Source: Propioniciclava soli
GTDB taxonomy: Bacteria > Actinomycetota > Actinomycetes > Propionibacteriales > Propionibacteriaceae
Assembly: GCF_014858005.1 (NCBI RefSeq)
Contig: NZ_JACYOT010000019.1
Span: 1 to 64,000, forward strand
DNA: 64,000 nt
Reading direction: 5' to 3'
Shown: in pieces, positions 52,781 through 62,732 of the stretch
Position numbering within the stretch: the first letter of the stretch is position 1
How the letters are laid out: each line of letters opens with the position of its first letter
Program-made: the position numbers and the translations under genes
The notes under the pieces: generated by a model
What the model was told of the DNA's origin: nothing
Seen by the model: only the letters and a program-made list of their open reading frames with translations
The model's database searches: none

Positions 52781-52784
<4 letters not shown>
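50391..52784 (-). CDS. nuoG: NADH-quinone oxidoreductase subunit G
   Basis: The large iron-sulfur subunit, 797 aa. N-terminal [2Fe-2S] cysteines (CDHPLLDPVGACRQC), the His-Cys [4Fe-4S] set (HPLDCPICDKGGEC), and a second [4Fe-4S] set (CVLCARC...CPVGAL) fill the first 230 residues; a further CEICASGC follows, the extra N7-type site, then a molybdopterin-fold region without an active site. The start overlaps the nuoF stop (ATGA). Confidence 0.96.
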
Positions 52785-54093
<1,309 letters not shown>

Positions 54094-54097
<4 letters not shown>

Positions 54098-54792
54098 TGC
54101 GCCTCCTCCTGGGTCGTCTCGGACGCCTGCACCGCGCGAGCGGGGGGTGCGCTCCACCCGCGATCGGCCGCGATGTCCAGGCCGAGCAGGGACGCGTGCC
54201 CCGCCGCCGGCCCCTCGTCGGCCCGACCGTCGGGGAAGCCGGCGAGCACCCGCTCGGTCTCCTTCCAGCCGACCAGCTCCGCACCGCGCGTGGAATGGAC
54301 GACACGCCCGGCGGCGAGATCCTCGATCAGCCGGTTCGCGGACTCGGGGGTCATGTTGTCCATGAACTCCCAGTTGACCATCATGACGGGCGCGAAGTCG
54401 CACGCCGCGTTGCACTCGACGCGCTCCAGGCTGAACAGGCCGTCGGGGGTCGTCTCGCCCTCGCCGATGCCCAGCTTCTGCTCCACGACGTCCATCAGGA
54501 TGTCGCCGCCCATCACCGCACAAAGCGCGGTCGTGCAGACGCCGACGTGGTGCTTGCCGCCGGGGCGCCGCTTGTACATCGTGTAGAACGTCGCGACCCC
54601 GGAGACCTGGGCGGCGGTGATGCCGAGCACCTCCGCGCACGCCTGGATGCCGGCCGGCGACACCCGGCCGTCCACGGACTGCACCAGGTGCAGCATCGGC
54701 AGGAGCGCCGAGCGCGCCTGGGGGTACCGCTCGGCGAGCTGACGCATCTCGGCGATGGTCTCCTCGGTGATGTTCGTGCTCGTGTCGGCCAT
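54094..54792 (-). CDS. nuoE: NADH-quinone oxidoreductase subunit E
   Basis: A thioredoxin-fold subunit with [2Fe-2S] cluster N1a bound by Cys86, Cys91, Cys127 and Cys131, 232 aa from ATG 54792. The start is uncertain: an in-frame GTG at 54897 overlaps the nuoD stop, has GGGAGG 7 nt before it and would add 35 residues unlike any NuoE domain (ASASHGGVRGHEFQSW). The ATG lacks a good ribosome binding site but gives a family-like N-terminus. The C-terminal 70 residues are also an actinobacterial extension. Confidence 0.93.
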
Positions 54793-54893
54793 GTCGACCG
54801 AGCCCGACTCCGGGAACCAGCTCTGGAATTCGTGTCCCCGGACGCCGCCGTGGCTTGCGCTCGCGTCCGCTCGCACTGACTCATTCGAACCGC

Positions 54894-56261
54894 TCACCGG
54901 TCGACACCTCCCATGACGGGGTCGATGGAGCCGACGGCGACGACGACGTCGGAGATCATGCCGCCCTCGCACTGGATCGGCACGGACTGCAGGTGGTTGA
55001 ACCCTGGATCCCGCATGTGGGCGCGGTGCGGCCGCGTGCCCCCGTCGGAGACGACGTGGCAGCCGAGCTCCCCCTTCGGGGACTCGATCGGCACGTAGGC
55101 CTGCCCGGCGGGCACGCGGAACCCCTCGGTCACCAGCTTGAAGTGGTGGATGAGGGCCTCCATCGACTCGCCCATGATGTGGCGGATGTGCTCGTTGCTG
55201 TTGCCCTGCCCGTCCGGGCCCACCGCCAGGTCGGCCGGCGAGCCGATCTTGAGGTCGTCCACCATCACGGGCATGCCGACGGACTGCTCCAGCCGCTCCG
55301 CGCACTGCCGGACGATCTTGAGCGACTGCCACATCTCATCGAGCCGGACGCGGAAGCGCGCGTAGGCGTCCGCACCGGCCCAGCCGTCCTCGGGCCGCCA
55401 GGCGCACACCTCGAAGTCGTAGGTCTCGTACCCGCAGTACGGCTGCGCCTTGCGCAGATCGGCCGGCAGGCCGGTCGCGCGCAGCATCGGGCCGGTGACG
55501 CCGAGCGCCATGCAGGCGGTCAGGTCCTGGTGGCCGACGCCCATCATGCGGCCCTGGAAGATCGGGTTCTCGTTGCAGAACAGCGCGTACTCGGGCAGGT
55601 GGTCCTCGAGCCACTTGATGAGGTCGCGCAGCTGGGCGAGGCCCGACTCCGGCAGGTCGTTGGCGACGCCCCCGGGGCGGATGTAGGCGTGGTTCATGCG
55701 CAGGCCCGTGACGGCCTCGAAGAAGTCCAGGATCATCTCGCGCTCGCGGAAGCCGATCGTCATCACCGTCAGCGCGCCGATCTCCATGCCGCCGGTGCCG
55801 ACGGCCACGAGGTGGGACGCGATGCGGTTGAGCTCCATCATGAGCACCCGGATCTCGTTGGCGCGCTGCGGGATCTTGTCCTCAATGCCCAGCAGGCGCT
55901 CGACGGCGAGGCAGTAGGCCGCCTCGTTGAACAGCGGGGCCACGTAGTCCATGCGCGTCACGAACGTGGAGCCCTGCGCCCAGGTGCGGTACTCCATGTT
56001 CTTCTCGATGCCGGTGTGCAGGAAGCCGATGCCGGGTCGGACGCTCAGCACGGTCTCGCCGTCGCACTCCAGGATCAGGCGCAGCACGCCGTGGGTCGAC
56101 GGGTGCTGCGGGCCCATGTTGATGACGAGCGTCTCGTCGCCACGCTCCGCCTGCTCCTGCGCGATCTCGGCCCAGTCGCCGCCCTGGGACGTGTAGACCG
56201 TGCCAGTGGTCGGCTCCTCACCGGGGGCCGCGTAGTAGTCCGTGCTCGCTGCTGTGCTCAC
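54894..56261 (-). CDS. nuoD: NADH-quinone oxidoreductase subunit D
   Basis: The 49-kDa subunit that forms the quinone-binding pocket with NuoB; 455 aa. The [15 protein letters not shown] loop (about 48-62) has the His that donates to quinone, and [16 protein letters not shown] and [12 protein letters not shown] are conserved. The first 40 residues (Ser/Thr/Gly/Gln-rich) are a common actinobacterial addition. GTG 56261 has AGGTG upstream. Confidence 0.97.
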   Translation of the reverse strand: MSTAASTDYYAAPGEEPTTGTVYTSQGGDWAEIAQEQAERGDETLVINMGPQHPSTHGVLRLILECDGETVLSVRPGIGFLHTGIEKNMEYRTWAQGSTFVTRMDYVAPLFNEAAYCLAVERLLGIEDKIPQRANEIRVLMMELNRIASHLVAVGTGGMEIGALTVMTIGFREREMILDFFEAVTGLRMNHAYIRPGGVANDLPESGLAQLRDLIKWLEDHLPEYALFCNENPIFQGRMMGVGHQDLTACMALGVTGPMLRATGLPADLRKAQPYCGYETYDFEVCAWRPEDGWAGADAYARFRVRLDEMWQSLKIVRQCAERLEQSVGMPVMVDDLKIGSPADLAVGPDGQGNSNEHIRHIMGESMEALIHHFKLVTEGFRVPAGQAYVPIESPKGELGCHVVSDGGTRPHRAHMRDPGFNHLQSVPIQCEGGMISDVVVAVGSIDPVMGGVDR

Positions 56262-56292
56262 TCCACACCTCGCTGCTGGTTTCGCTGGTGCC

Positions 56293-57060
56293 TCATCGGT
56301 AGGTCCTCCGCTGGTCCGGGGGCGGCACGACGGCGCCCTTGTACTCGACCGGGATGCCGCCGAGCGGGTAGTCCTTGCGCTGCGGGTGACCGACCCAGTC
56401 GTCCGGCATGAGAATGCGGGTCAGGGACGGGTGGCCGTCGTAGACGATGCCGAACATGTCCCAGGCCTCGCGCTCGTGCCAGTCGGCGGCCGGGTAGAGG
56501 CTGCAGACGCTGGGGACGTGCGGGTCGGCGTCCGGGCAGGTGGTCTCCACCCGCAGCCGCCGGTTGTGGGTCCACGACCCCAGGTGGTAGACGCTGTGCA
56601 GCTCGGCGCCGGCATCGTTGGGGTAGTGGACGCCCGACACGCTGGCGCAGAGCTCGTAGCGCAGCGCCGCGTCGTTGCGCAGGTGCTCCAGCACCGCCAG
56701 GAGCCGCTCGCGGCGCACGTGCACGGTCAACTCGCCGCGGTCGAACACGACGAGGGTGAACGGATCACCCTCCAGCTCCTCCAGGCGCGCGACGACGCGC
56801 TCGTGGTCGCCCGGCAGGGGGCGCGGCGAGGCCGTGGGCCGCCACACCTCGCGGACGATCTCGCCGTAGCCGGAGGTGTCGGGCGAGCCGTCGCTCCACA
56901 TGCCGCGGCGCGTCGCCGGGGCGACGACCGGCTGCTCGCTGGGCTGGGCGTCCTCACGCTCCAGGCCCGCACCGGGCGCCGAGCCGTTGTCGGCAACGGG
57001 CTCGTCGACCGTCTTCTCCTCGCCCGGCAGGTTGGCGCCGGGGGTGGGCTGACCGCTCAT
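56293..57060 (-). CDS. nuoC: NADH-quinone oxidoreductase subunit C
   Basis: The 30-kDa subunit, separate from NuoD here; 255 aa. The domain lies in the C-terminal 170 residues with the signature [14 protein letters not shown] and [11 protein letters not shown]. The first 70 residues, rich in Gly/Pro/Glu, look disordered. It overlaps nuoB by 4 bp and precedes nuoD by 31 bp. It offers a direct comparison with the NuoC-like protein at 13148, which keeps WHERE..D.FG. Confidence 0.96.
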   Translation of the reverse strand: MSGQPTPGANLPGEEKTVDEPVADNGSAPGAGLEREDAQPSEQPVVAPATRRGMWSDGSPDTSGYGEIVREVWRPTASPRPLPGDHERVVARLEELEGDPFTLVVFDRGELTVHVRRERLLAVLEHLRNDAALRYELCASVSGVHYPNDAGAELHSVYHLGSWTHNRRLRVETTCPDADPHVPSVCSLYPAADWHEREAWDMFGIVYDGHPSLTRILMPDDWVGHPQRKDYPLGGIPVEYKGAVVPPPDQRRTYR

Positions 57061-57614
57061 CGCAGGAGACCCTTCTGCTCGATGGTGGCCGGCGCGACGA
57101 GCGCGAGCTCCTCGAGATCCTCCAACACCTTGGCCCGGTGCTTGCCCATCGGGTCGTTGAGCACGATCTGGCGCAACTTGAACATGCCGTCGATCAGCAT
57201 GTCGGGCCGCGGCGGGCAGCCGGGCACGTAGATGTCCACCGGCACGATGTGGTCGCCGCCCTGCACCACGGCGTAGTTGTTGAACATGCCACCCGAGCTG
57301 GCGCAGACCCCCATGGCCATGACCCACTTGGGGTTGGGCATCTGGTCGTACACCTGCCGCAGGACGGGCGCCATCTTCTGGCTCACCCGGCCCGAGATGA
57401 TCATCAGGTCGGCCTGGCGCGGCGACGCGCGGAACACCTCCTGGCCCCAGCGCCCGGCGTCGAAGCGCGGCGCGCCGTAGGTCATCATCTCGATGGCGCA
57501 GCAGGCCAGGCCGAACGTGGCCGGCCAGAACGACGTGCGGCGCATCCAGCCCGCGACGGCCTCGACCGTGGTGGTCAGCACGCCCTCTTCGGGAAGCGCG
57601 TCCTCGATACCCAT
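57057..57614 (-). CDS. nuoB: NADH-quinone oxidoreductase subunit B
   Basis: Carries terminal cluster N2, which reduces quinone; 185 aa. Ligands are Cys38-Cys39 (GLACCAIEM), Cys104 (MGVCASSGG) and Cys133 (YVPGCPPRP). The frame is open upstream, but [11 protein letters not shown] is the normal N-terminus; the ribosome binding site is GAGAGGAAAC. The gap to nuoA is 26 bp. Confidence 0.97.
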   Translation of the reverse strand: MGIEDALPEEGVLTTTVEAVAGWMRRTSFWPATFGLACCAIEMMTYGAPRFDAGRWGQEVFRASPRQADLMIISGRVSQKMAPVLRQVYDQMPNPKWVMAMGVCASSGGMFNNYAVVQGGDHIVPVDIYVPGCPPRPDMLIDGMFKLRQIVLNDPMGKHRAKVLEDLEELALVAPATIEQKGLLR

Positions 57615-57640
57615 AGTTGTCCGTTTCCTCTCAGGCGCCT

Positions 57641-58000
57641 TCAGTCCCACTCCATGCCGCCGCGCCGGTACTCGTAGTAGTACGCGATGCAGAGCAGGAG
57701 GAGGAAGACGATCATGGTCAGGATCGTGAACATGCTCAGTTGATCGAACGCGACCGCCCATGGGTAGAGGAAGGCGATCTCGATGTCGAACACCAGGAAC
57801 ATCATCGCGGTGATGTAGTACTTGACCGGGAAGCGGCCACCGCCGGCCGCCTTGGGCGTCGGGTCGATGCCGCACTCGTACGGCATGTACTTGCTCTTGT
57901 TGTAGCGCTTGGGGCCCACCACGAGGGAGAGCAGGATCATCACGCCGAGCAGGGCTGCCGAGAAGAACAGCACCCCGAGAATCGGAATGTAGGGGCTCAT
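57641..58000 (-). CDS. nuoA: NADH-quinone oxidoreductase subunit A
   Basis: A three-helix membrane subunit at the hinge of the two arms, 119 aa. The loop after helix 1 holds the conserved Cys (YECGIDP near 42-48), and [12 protein letters not shown] in helix 2 has the acidic pair of the proton path. It starts 28 bp after the flavoprotein stop, with GGAAGGGAC upstream, making it the second gene of the array. Confidence 0.97.
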   Translation of the reverse strand: MSPYIPILGVLFFSAALLGVMILLSLVVGPKRYNKSKYMPYECGIDPTPKAAGGGRFPVKYYITAMMFLVFDIEIAFLYPWAVAFDQLSMFTILTMIVFLLLLCIAYYYEYRRGGMEWD

Positions 58001-58028
58001 GACAGCGGGTGTCCCTTCCGGTCGACGT

Positions 58029-59324
58029 TCATGCGGACGGCGCCATTCTCGACAGTGACGTGAGCATCTTGTCCATCCAGTCCCCGTCGTCGGTGTCGTA
58101 CAGGTGGGCCAGCATCTTCATCGTGAACTTCATCAACGTGGGTCTGGGCAAACCGTATCGCGTGCACAGGGCCATCACCTCGGGACGCTCGATGAGGGAA
58201 ACAAACACCTGCCCGAGGCGGTAGTAGCCGCCCCACTCGGCCGACAGGCGCGACGCGTAGCCCTCCAGCGCGCGCTCGGCCGCAGGCGTGCCGAAGCCGC
58301 GGCTGCGGGCGTCCGCCACGGCGTCGGCCGCCATCTCGGCGGCCTCCATCGCGTAGGGGATCCCCTCGCCGTTGAACGGGCTCACCATGCCGCCGGAATC
58401 CCCGACGAGCAGGAGGCCGCGCCCGTAGGCCGGCTTGCGGTTGAAGCTCATGGGTAGCGCCGCGGAGCCCACGCCGCCGATCTGGTTCTCGGGCGTGAAG
58501 CCCCACTCCGGCGGGGTGTTGCGGACCCACGTGTTCAGCAGGTCGCGGAAGTTGACCTTCTGGCTGGACGCCGTGCTGCTCACGGTGCCCATGCCCACGT
58601 TCACCGTGCCGTCGCCCAGGGCGAACACCCAGCCGTAACCGGGCAACAGGTGGGAGCGGCCGGGCTCGCCGTCCCACAACTGCAGGTGGCTCTCCATCCA
58701 CGCGTCGTGCGTGCGGGCCTCGCTGCGGTAGTAGGTGCGCACCGCGACGCCCATCGGGCGCTTGCGGTTCTTTTCCAGCCCCATCCCGAGGGCCAGGCGG
58801 GAGGAGTTGCCGTCGCAGGCCAGCGTGACCGGCGCGCGGAACGTGCGGCCGTCCTTGGCCCGGACGCCGACGATGCGCTCCCCCGCCAGGATCGGCTCGC
58901 TCACCGTCGTGTCCTCGTACAGGTGGGCGCCGGCGTCGGTGGCGAGCCGGGCGAGCAGGTGGTCGAAGTCCGCGCGCGGACGGGTCAGCCCGTAGTTCGG
59001 GAACGACTCCAGCTCGGGCCACGGGAAGTGGAAGGGCTCACGCCGCGCGCCGTAGGTGCGCAGGCCGACGTTGTGCTTCCAGCCCGCGGCCTCGCTCACG
59101 TCGACGCCGAGGCGGACGAGTTGCTTGGTGGCCCGCGGCGTCAGCCCGTCCCCGCACACCTTGTCGCGGGGGAAGCGTGCCTTCTCGAGCAGGGCCACGT
59201 CGAGACCCCGGCGGGCCAGCCACGTGGCCGCGGTCGAGCCGGCGGGGCCGGCACCGACGACGATCACATCGGCCTCGACCGCATCCCCGGAGCGAACCGG
59301 TGCGGCGGAGTCCTCCTGCGTCAT
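58029..59324 (-). CDS. Geranylgeranyl reductase family flavoprotein (menaquinone reductase, MenJ-like)
   Basis: An FAD-dependent reductase of isoprenoid double bonds, 431 aa. The dinucleotide site is VIVVGAGPAGSTAA (20-33), followed by CGDGLTPRA (FAD pyrophosphate/substrate region) and GDSGGMVSPFNGEGI, typical of this family. The nearest known role is MenJ (Rv0561c), which saturates one isoprene unit of menaquinone; gene order near nuo, a polyprenyl synthase and menG supports this. ATG 59324 has GGAGGGTGA upstream; in-frame starts further 5' have none. Confidence 0.85.
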   Translation of the reverse strand: MTQEDSAAPVRSGDAVEADVIVVGAGPAGSTAATWLARRGLDVALLEKARFPRDKVCGDGLTPRATKQLVRLGVDVSEAAGWKHNVGLRTYGARREPFHFPWPELESFPNYGLTRPRADFDHLLARLATDAGAHLYEDTTVSEPILAGERIVGVRAKDGRTFRAPVTLACDGNSSRLALGMGLEKNRKRPMGVAVRTYYRSEARTHDAWMESHLQLWDGEPGRSHLLPGYGWVFALGDGTVNVGMGTVSSTASSQKVNFRDLLNTWVRNTPPEWGFTPENQIGGVGSAALPMSFNRKPAYGRGLLLVGDSGGMVSPFNGEGIPYAMEAAEMAADAVADARSRGFGTPAAERALEGYASRLSAEWGGYYRLGQVFVSLIERPEVMALCTRYGLPRPTLMKFTMKMLAHLYDTDDGDWMDKMLTSLSRMAPSA

Positions 59325-59370
59325 CGATCCGTCACCCTCCCACGCTCGCCCTGCCATCGGTCCGGGGGTC

Positions 59371-59376
59371 AGTCTA
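59371..59376 (-). promoter_or_regulatory. -10 box for the flavoprotein-nuo array
   Basis: The minus strand reads TAGACT, 46 nt before ATG 59324. An ATGGCG about 18 bp upstream is a weak -35 candidate. It is the only promoter-like element I see ahead of the 18-kb respiratory array, though internal promoters are possible. Confidence 0.4.
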
Positions 59377-59460
59377 GGCAGTTGGTCCGACAATCGCCAT
59401 TTGCCCCTCCGGGCGGCATCGCGGCCTGTCACGCGGCCTTTTTGATCACCTGCGCGTTGG

Positions 59461-61263
59461 CTATTTCCGACGCGCCGTGGCCCGGCGCTGCCCCGCCGCC
59501 GTGGCCCCGGTGGGCCGGGGTCGGGGCGTGCTCCCGGCCGGCCCTCCGCCGGGGCGTGCCGCGGGCCGGGACGCCTTGCCCTTCGCCCGGTTGCGCTCCT
59601 CCTCGAGGGCGGCGCGCTGCTCGGCGGCCTCCTCGGTCATCTCCGCGGTGTTGATCCCGGCGGTGAGGAAGCCCGCCACCACGGCCGCCAGCGCCACCGC
59701 CCACACGGGCGCCACGCCGAGCAGGAGCGGGGCGGTCACGAGCGCCACCATGTCGAAGCCACGCAGCAGGTTGAAGATCAAGGTGGGCGGCACGGCGCCC
59801 GAGCTGGTGGCCAGCATGGGCACCTGGAAGTCGACGGGGCGGGCCGTCTGCCACCGCATGGCCCCCAGCAACCCGGCCGCCGCCGTCGCGAGCGCCGCGA
59901 GGGACGCCTCCAGCGGTGCCCGGGCCACCCCGCCGAGGATGCCGGCCATCGAAGGCGTCACCAGCGCGCACCACACGGCCGCGAGCAGGGCAGGCACCAC
60001 CGAGGTCGCGAGGCGGATCTGGCGGGTGGAGAACGGCAGCGTCCGGGCGAGCCCGCTGGTCCGCGACAGCACGCGCAGGGCGCCGAACAGCGGGATCAGC
60101 GCCACCATCAGCGCGATGGCGCCCAGCAGGGGGGAAGCCAGGCCGAGGCCGATGGCGTCCAGGGCGTACGGCACCAGGGCCGCTCCCAGCACGCCGAACA
60201 GCGGGCGGGGGAAGCGCGCGAGGCGCTGCACGTCGCGCCACACCAGGGCGAAGACCTCGGTGCCCCGGCCCCGGGTGGGGCGGACGTGCCCGCGGGCGGC
60301 CGCCTCGCGCTCGACCAAGATGTCGCGGGCCAGGCCGAAGTCGAGGGCGAACATCGCGCCCTGCATGCTGCTCACCAGCGACCCGCCGCTGGTGAGCCGC
60401 GCCCGGGGAATGACGTCCAGCCGGCGGTGGGCCAGCGTTCCGCACCCCAGCGCCAACAGCGCACCGGCACCGGCCAGCACCCAGACCGCCGCGTCCGGCA
60501 CCGCGAACCGGCCGGCGGCCACCCAGCCCGCCGACACCGCCACCATCGCCGTGAGGGCGACCACGGCGCCGAGCGCCGCGACGGCCCGGACCAGGGCCAG
60601 CGGGCGCCGCCGGTCCCCCGACTGCGCGGCGGCGGCCCACGCCATGAGCCCGGCGCAGGACAACCCGGTCGCGGCGGCGAAGGCCGCGACGAGGTGGCCG
60701 GGCTCCCCGGCGAGCGCCGCCACGACGGCCTGCAGGGCGGCGGTGAGGAGCCCCGCCAGCACGATCACGCCCCACAACCGGGGCCGCAGCAGGCGGGCGC
60801 GTCCGATGGGGGCCTCCATGAGCCAGAACCCCTCGGCCGCCGAGGCGAGCACGGGGCCGAACAGGCGGGCGACGCCCAGGGTGAGGGCGCACAGCGCGAA
60901 GTACACCCCCCACGGGATCAGCGTGCGGCCGACCGCGCAGTCGGCCGTGGTGCAGGACGCCGCCGCGTGCTGGCTGCCGATGATCGCGTTCACGATCATG
61001 GCGCCCAGCAGCACGATGGTGAAGACGGCGAAGTAGGCATCGGAGAGGACCTGGCCGATCGTCCGCGTGGCCCTGCCGTGGCGCCAGTCCTTCATCAGGC
61101 CGTGCAGGGCGGCCTCGTCGACCCACTCGGGCTCGGCGTCGGGCAGAAAGGCAAAGTTCCAGTCCCGGCCCGCGTGGTCGGCGACGGTCTCCTCCGGTTC
61201 GGTCGCCACCGGCGCTGCCTCGGCGACGGTGGACGCCGAGCGCTTGCGCTGCTTCTTGCTCAC
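59461..61263 (-). CDS. ABC transporter membrane protein (exporter-type, DUF6297-like)
   Basis: An integral membrane protein of 600 aa with about 12 hydrophobic helices, a charged N-terminal tail (MSKKQRKRSAS) and a basic, Pro-rich C-terminal tail. It overlaps its ATPase partner by 4 bp (GTGA), so the two form one exporter. Layout resembles actinobacterial DUF6297 proteins, large permease-like proteins of unknown cargo. It is not a Dpp or CUT permease. Antibiotic resistance or lipid export are guesses I cannot support. Confidence 0.75.
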   Translation of the reverse strand: MSKKQRKRSASTVAEAAPVATEPEETVADHAGRDWNFAFLPDAEPEWVDEAALHGLMKDWRHGRATRTIGQVLSDAYFAVFTIVLLGAMIVNAIIGSQHAAASCTTADCAVGRTLIPWGVYFALCALTLGVARLFGPVLASAAEGFWLMEAPIGRARLLRPRLWGVIVLAGLLTAALQAVVAALAGEPGHLVAAFAAATGLSCAGLMAWAAAAQSGDRRRPLALVRAVAALGAVVALTAMVAVSAGWVAAGRFAVPDAAVWVLAGAGALLALGCGTLAHRRLDVIPRARLTSGGSLVSSMQGAMFALDFGLARDILVEREAAARGHVRPTRGRGTEVFALVWRDVQRLARFPRPLFGVLGAALVPYALDAIGLGLASPLLGAIALMVALIPLFGALRVLSRTSGLARTLPFSTRQIRLATSVVPALLAAVWCALVTPSMAGILGGVARAPLEASLAALATAAAGLLGAMRWQTARPVDFQVPMLATSSGAVPPTLIFNLLRGFDMVALVTAPLLLGVAPVWAVALAAVVAGFLTAGINTAEMTEEAAEQRAALEEERNRAKGKASRPAARPGGGPAGSTPRPRPTGATAAGQRRATARRK

Positions 61264-61949
61264 GCGTCGGCCTCCCCCGCGCCCGGCGCCTCCGCGGCCA
61301 CCCCGGCCGGCTCGGGGCCGACGACGTGGATCCGGCGGGTGGCGACGGCGTCCACCAGGTGCGGCTCGTGGGAGGCCATGATGATCGCCAGGCCGCGCTT
61401 GCGCTCCTCGACGAGGCGGTCCGCCAGCCAGGCGACGCCCTCGACGTCGAGGCGCTGCTCGGGCTCGTCCAGCACCAGCAGTCGGCGTGGCCGCACGAAC
61501 GCGGTCGCGAGGGCGAGGCGTCGGCGCTGGCCGGAGCTCAGCGTGCCGGGCAGCTGGCCGGACTGGGGCACGAGCTGCACCTCGGCGAGCACGGCGTCCA
61601 CGTGGGCGTCCGGCTCCGGGACGCCATGGGCGCGGGCCATGAGGTCGAGGTGTTCGACGACCGAGAGGTCGGGGAAGAAGTCGAGGTCGTCGATCACGGA
61701 TGCCATGCCCCGGCGGATCTCCGGGTTCGTCTCGCTCATCCGGATGCCCTCGAACTCGACGCGCCCCGTGTCGGGCTTCTGGGCGCCGATCAGCATGCGC
61801 AGGATGGTAGACTTGCCCGCTCCGTTGCGGCCGGTCAACGCGACCGCGTCGCCCGCGTGCACGGTGAGGGAGAAGTCGGACACGATGGGGACCTCACCGA
61901 AGGTCTTGCTGATGCCGGACGCGGTGAGGACGACAGAACGGGACGCCAT
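61260..61949 (-). CDS. ABC transporter ATP-binding protein
   Basis: A 229-aa ATPase with Walker A GRNGAGKST (40-48), a signature of LSSGQRRRLALA rather than LSGGQ, Walker B LLVLDEP and a switch His in ASHEPH. The shape is that of a CcmA-type exporter ATPase. GAGAAT 7 nt before ATG 61949 could be the -10 of a leaderless message. It is divergent from menG and overlaps the membrane partner gene by 4 bp. Confidence 0.88.
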   Translation of the reverse strand: MASRSVVLTASGISKTFGEVPIVSDFSLTVHAGDAVALTGRNGAGKSTILRMLIGAQKPDTGRVEFEGIRMSETNPEIRRGMASVIDDLDFFPDLSVVEHLDLMARAHGVPEPDAHVDAVLAEVQLVPQSGQLPGTLSSGQRRRLALATAFVRPRRLLVLDEPEQRLDVEGVAWLADRLVEERKRGLAIIMASHEPHLVDAVATRRIHVVGPEPAGVAAEAPGAGEADA

Positions 61950-62018
61950 GGCGCCGATTCTCCCCCACCGCCCAACCCCGGTCCGACCCGGCGGGGCGGA
62001 CGTGAGAAGATCGACGGC

Positions 62019-62720
62019 GTGGAGAAGTTCGATGCCCGGGCGACCCTGGCCAAGCGGCGCGCCGACGTGGCCGCCATGTTCGACGGGGTCGCGGGCCGCT
62101 ACGACCTGATGAACGACCTGATGACCGGGGGGTTGCAGCGCCTCTGGCGCACCGCGACGGTGCGCGCGCTGGATCCCCGGCCCGGCCAGGTGATCCTCGA
62201 CCTGGCGGCGGGCACCGGCACCTCGTCGCGTCCGCTCGCCGACGCCGGCGCCCTGGTCGTGCCCGCCGACCTGTCCTACCGCATGCTCGCCGAGGGCCGC
62301 CGGCGCCAGCCCGACCTCGGCTTCGTCAACGCCGACGCGCTGCAGCTGCCCTTCGCCGACGCCACGTTCGACGCCGTCACCATCAGCTACGGGCTGCGGA
62401 ACGTGGAGGACACCCGCGCCGCCCTCGCCGAGATGCGGCGGGTCACCGCCCCCGGCGGCGTCGTCGTGATCAACGAGTTCTCCTCACCCACCCACCCGGC
62501 GTTCCGCACGGTCTACCGGGAGTGGATCGTCCGGGCCCTGCCCGCGCTCTCGGGGGTGTTCTCGTCCAACCCGCGCGCCTACGACTACCTCGCCGAGTCG
62601 ATCCTCGGCTGGCCGGACCAGCCGGCGTTGGCCGCGCTCATGGCCGAGGCCGGCTGGCGTGACGTGGAGTGGAAAAACCTCTCGGGCGGCATCGTCGCCC
62701 TCCACCGGGCGGTGGCGTAG
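62019..62720 (+). CDS. menG: Demethylmenaquinone methyltransferase
   Basis: A SAM-dependent class I methyltransferase (UbiE/MenG family) for the last step of menaquinone synthesis; 233 aa. The pattern is FDGVAGRYDLMNDLMTGG (21-38), SAM motif DLAAGTGTSS (61-70), and ISYGLRNVEDTRAAL. Because the organism has menaquinone genes around complex I and no ubiquinone genes are seen, the menaquinone role is preferred. GTG 62019 has no clear ribosome binding site. The nuclease gene follows after 12 bp. Confidence 0.92.
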   Translation: MEKFDARATLAKRRADVAAMFDGVAGRYDLMNDLMTGGLQRLWRTATVRALDPRPGQVILDLAAGTGTSSRPLADAGALVVPADLSYRMLAEGRRRQPDLGFVNADALQLPFADATFDAVTISYGLRNVEDTRAALAEMRRVTAPGGVVVINEFSSPTHPAFRTVYREWIVRALPALSGVFSSNPRAYDYLAESILGWPDQPALAALMAEAGWRDVEWKNLSGGIVALHRAVA

Positions 62721-62732
62721 GGAACACCGGCC

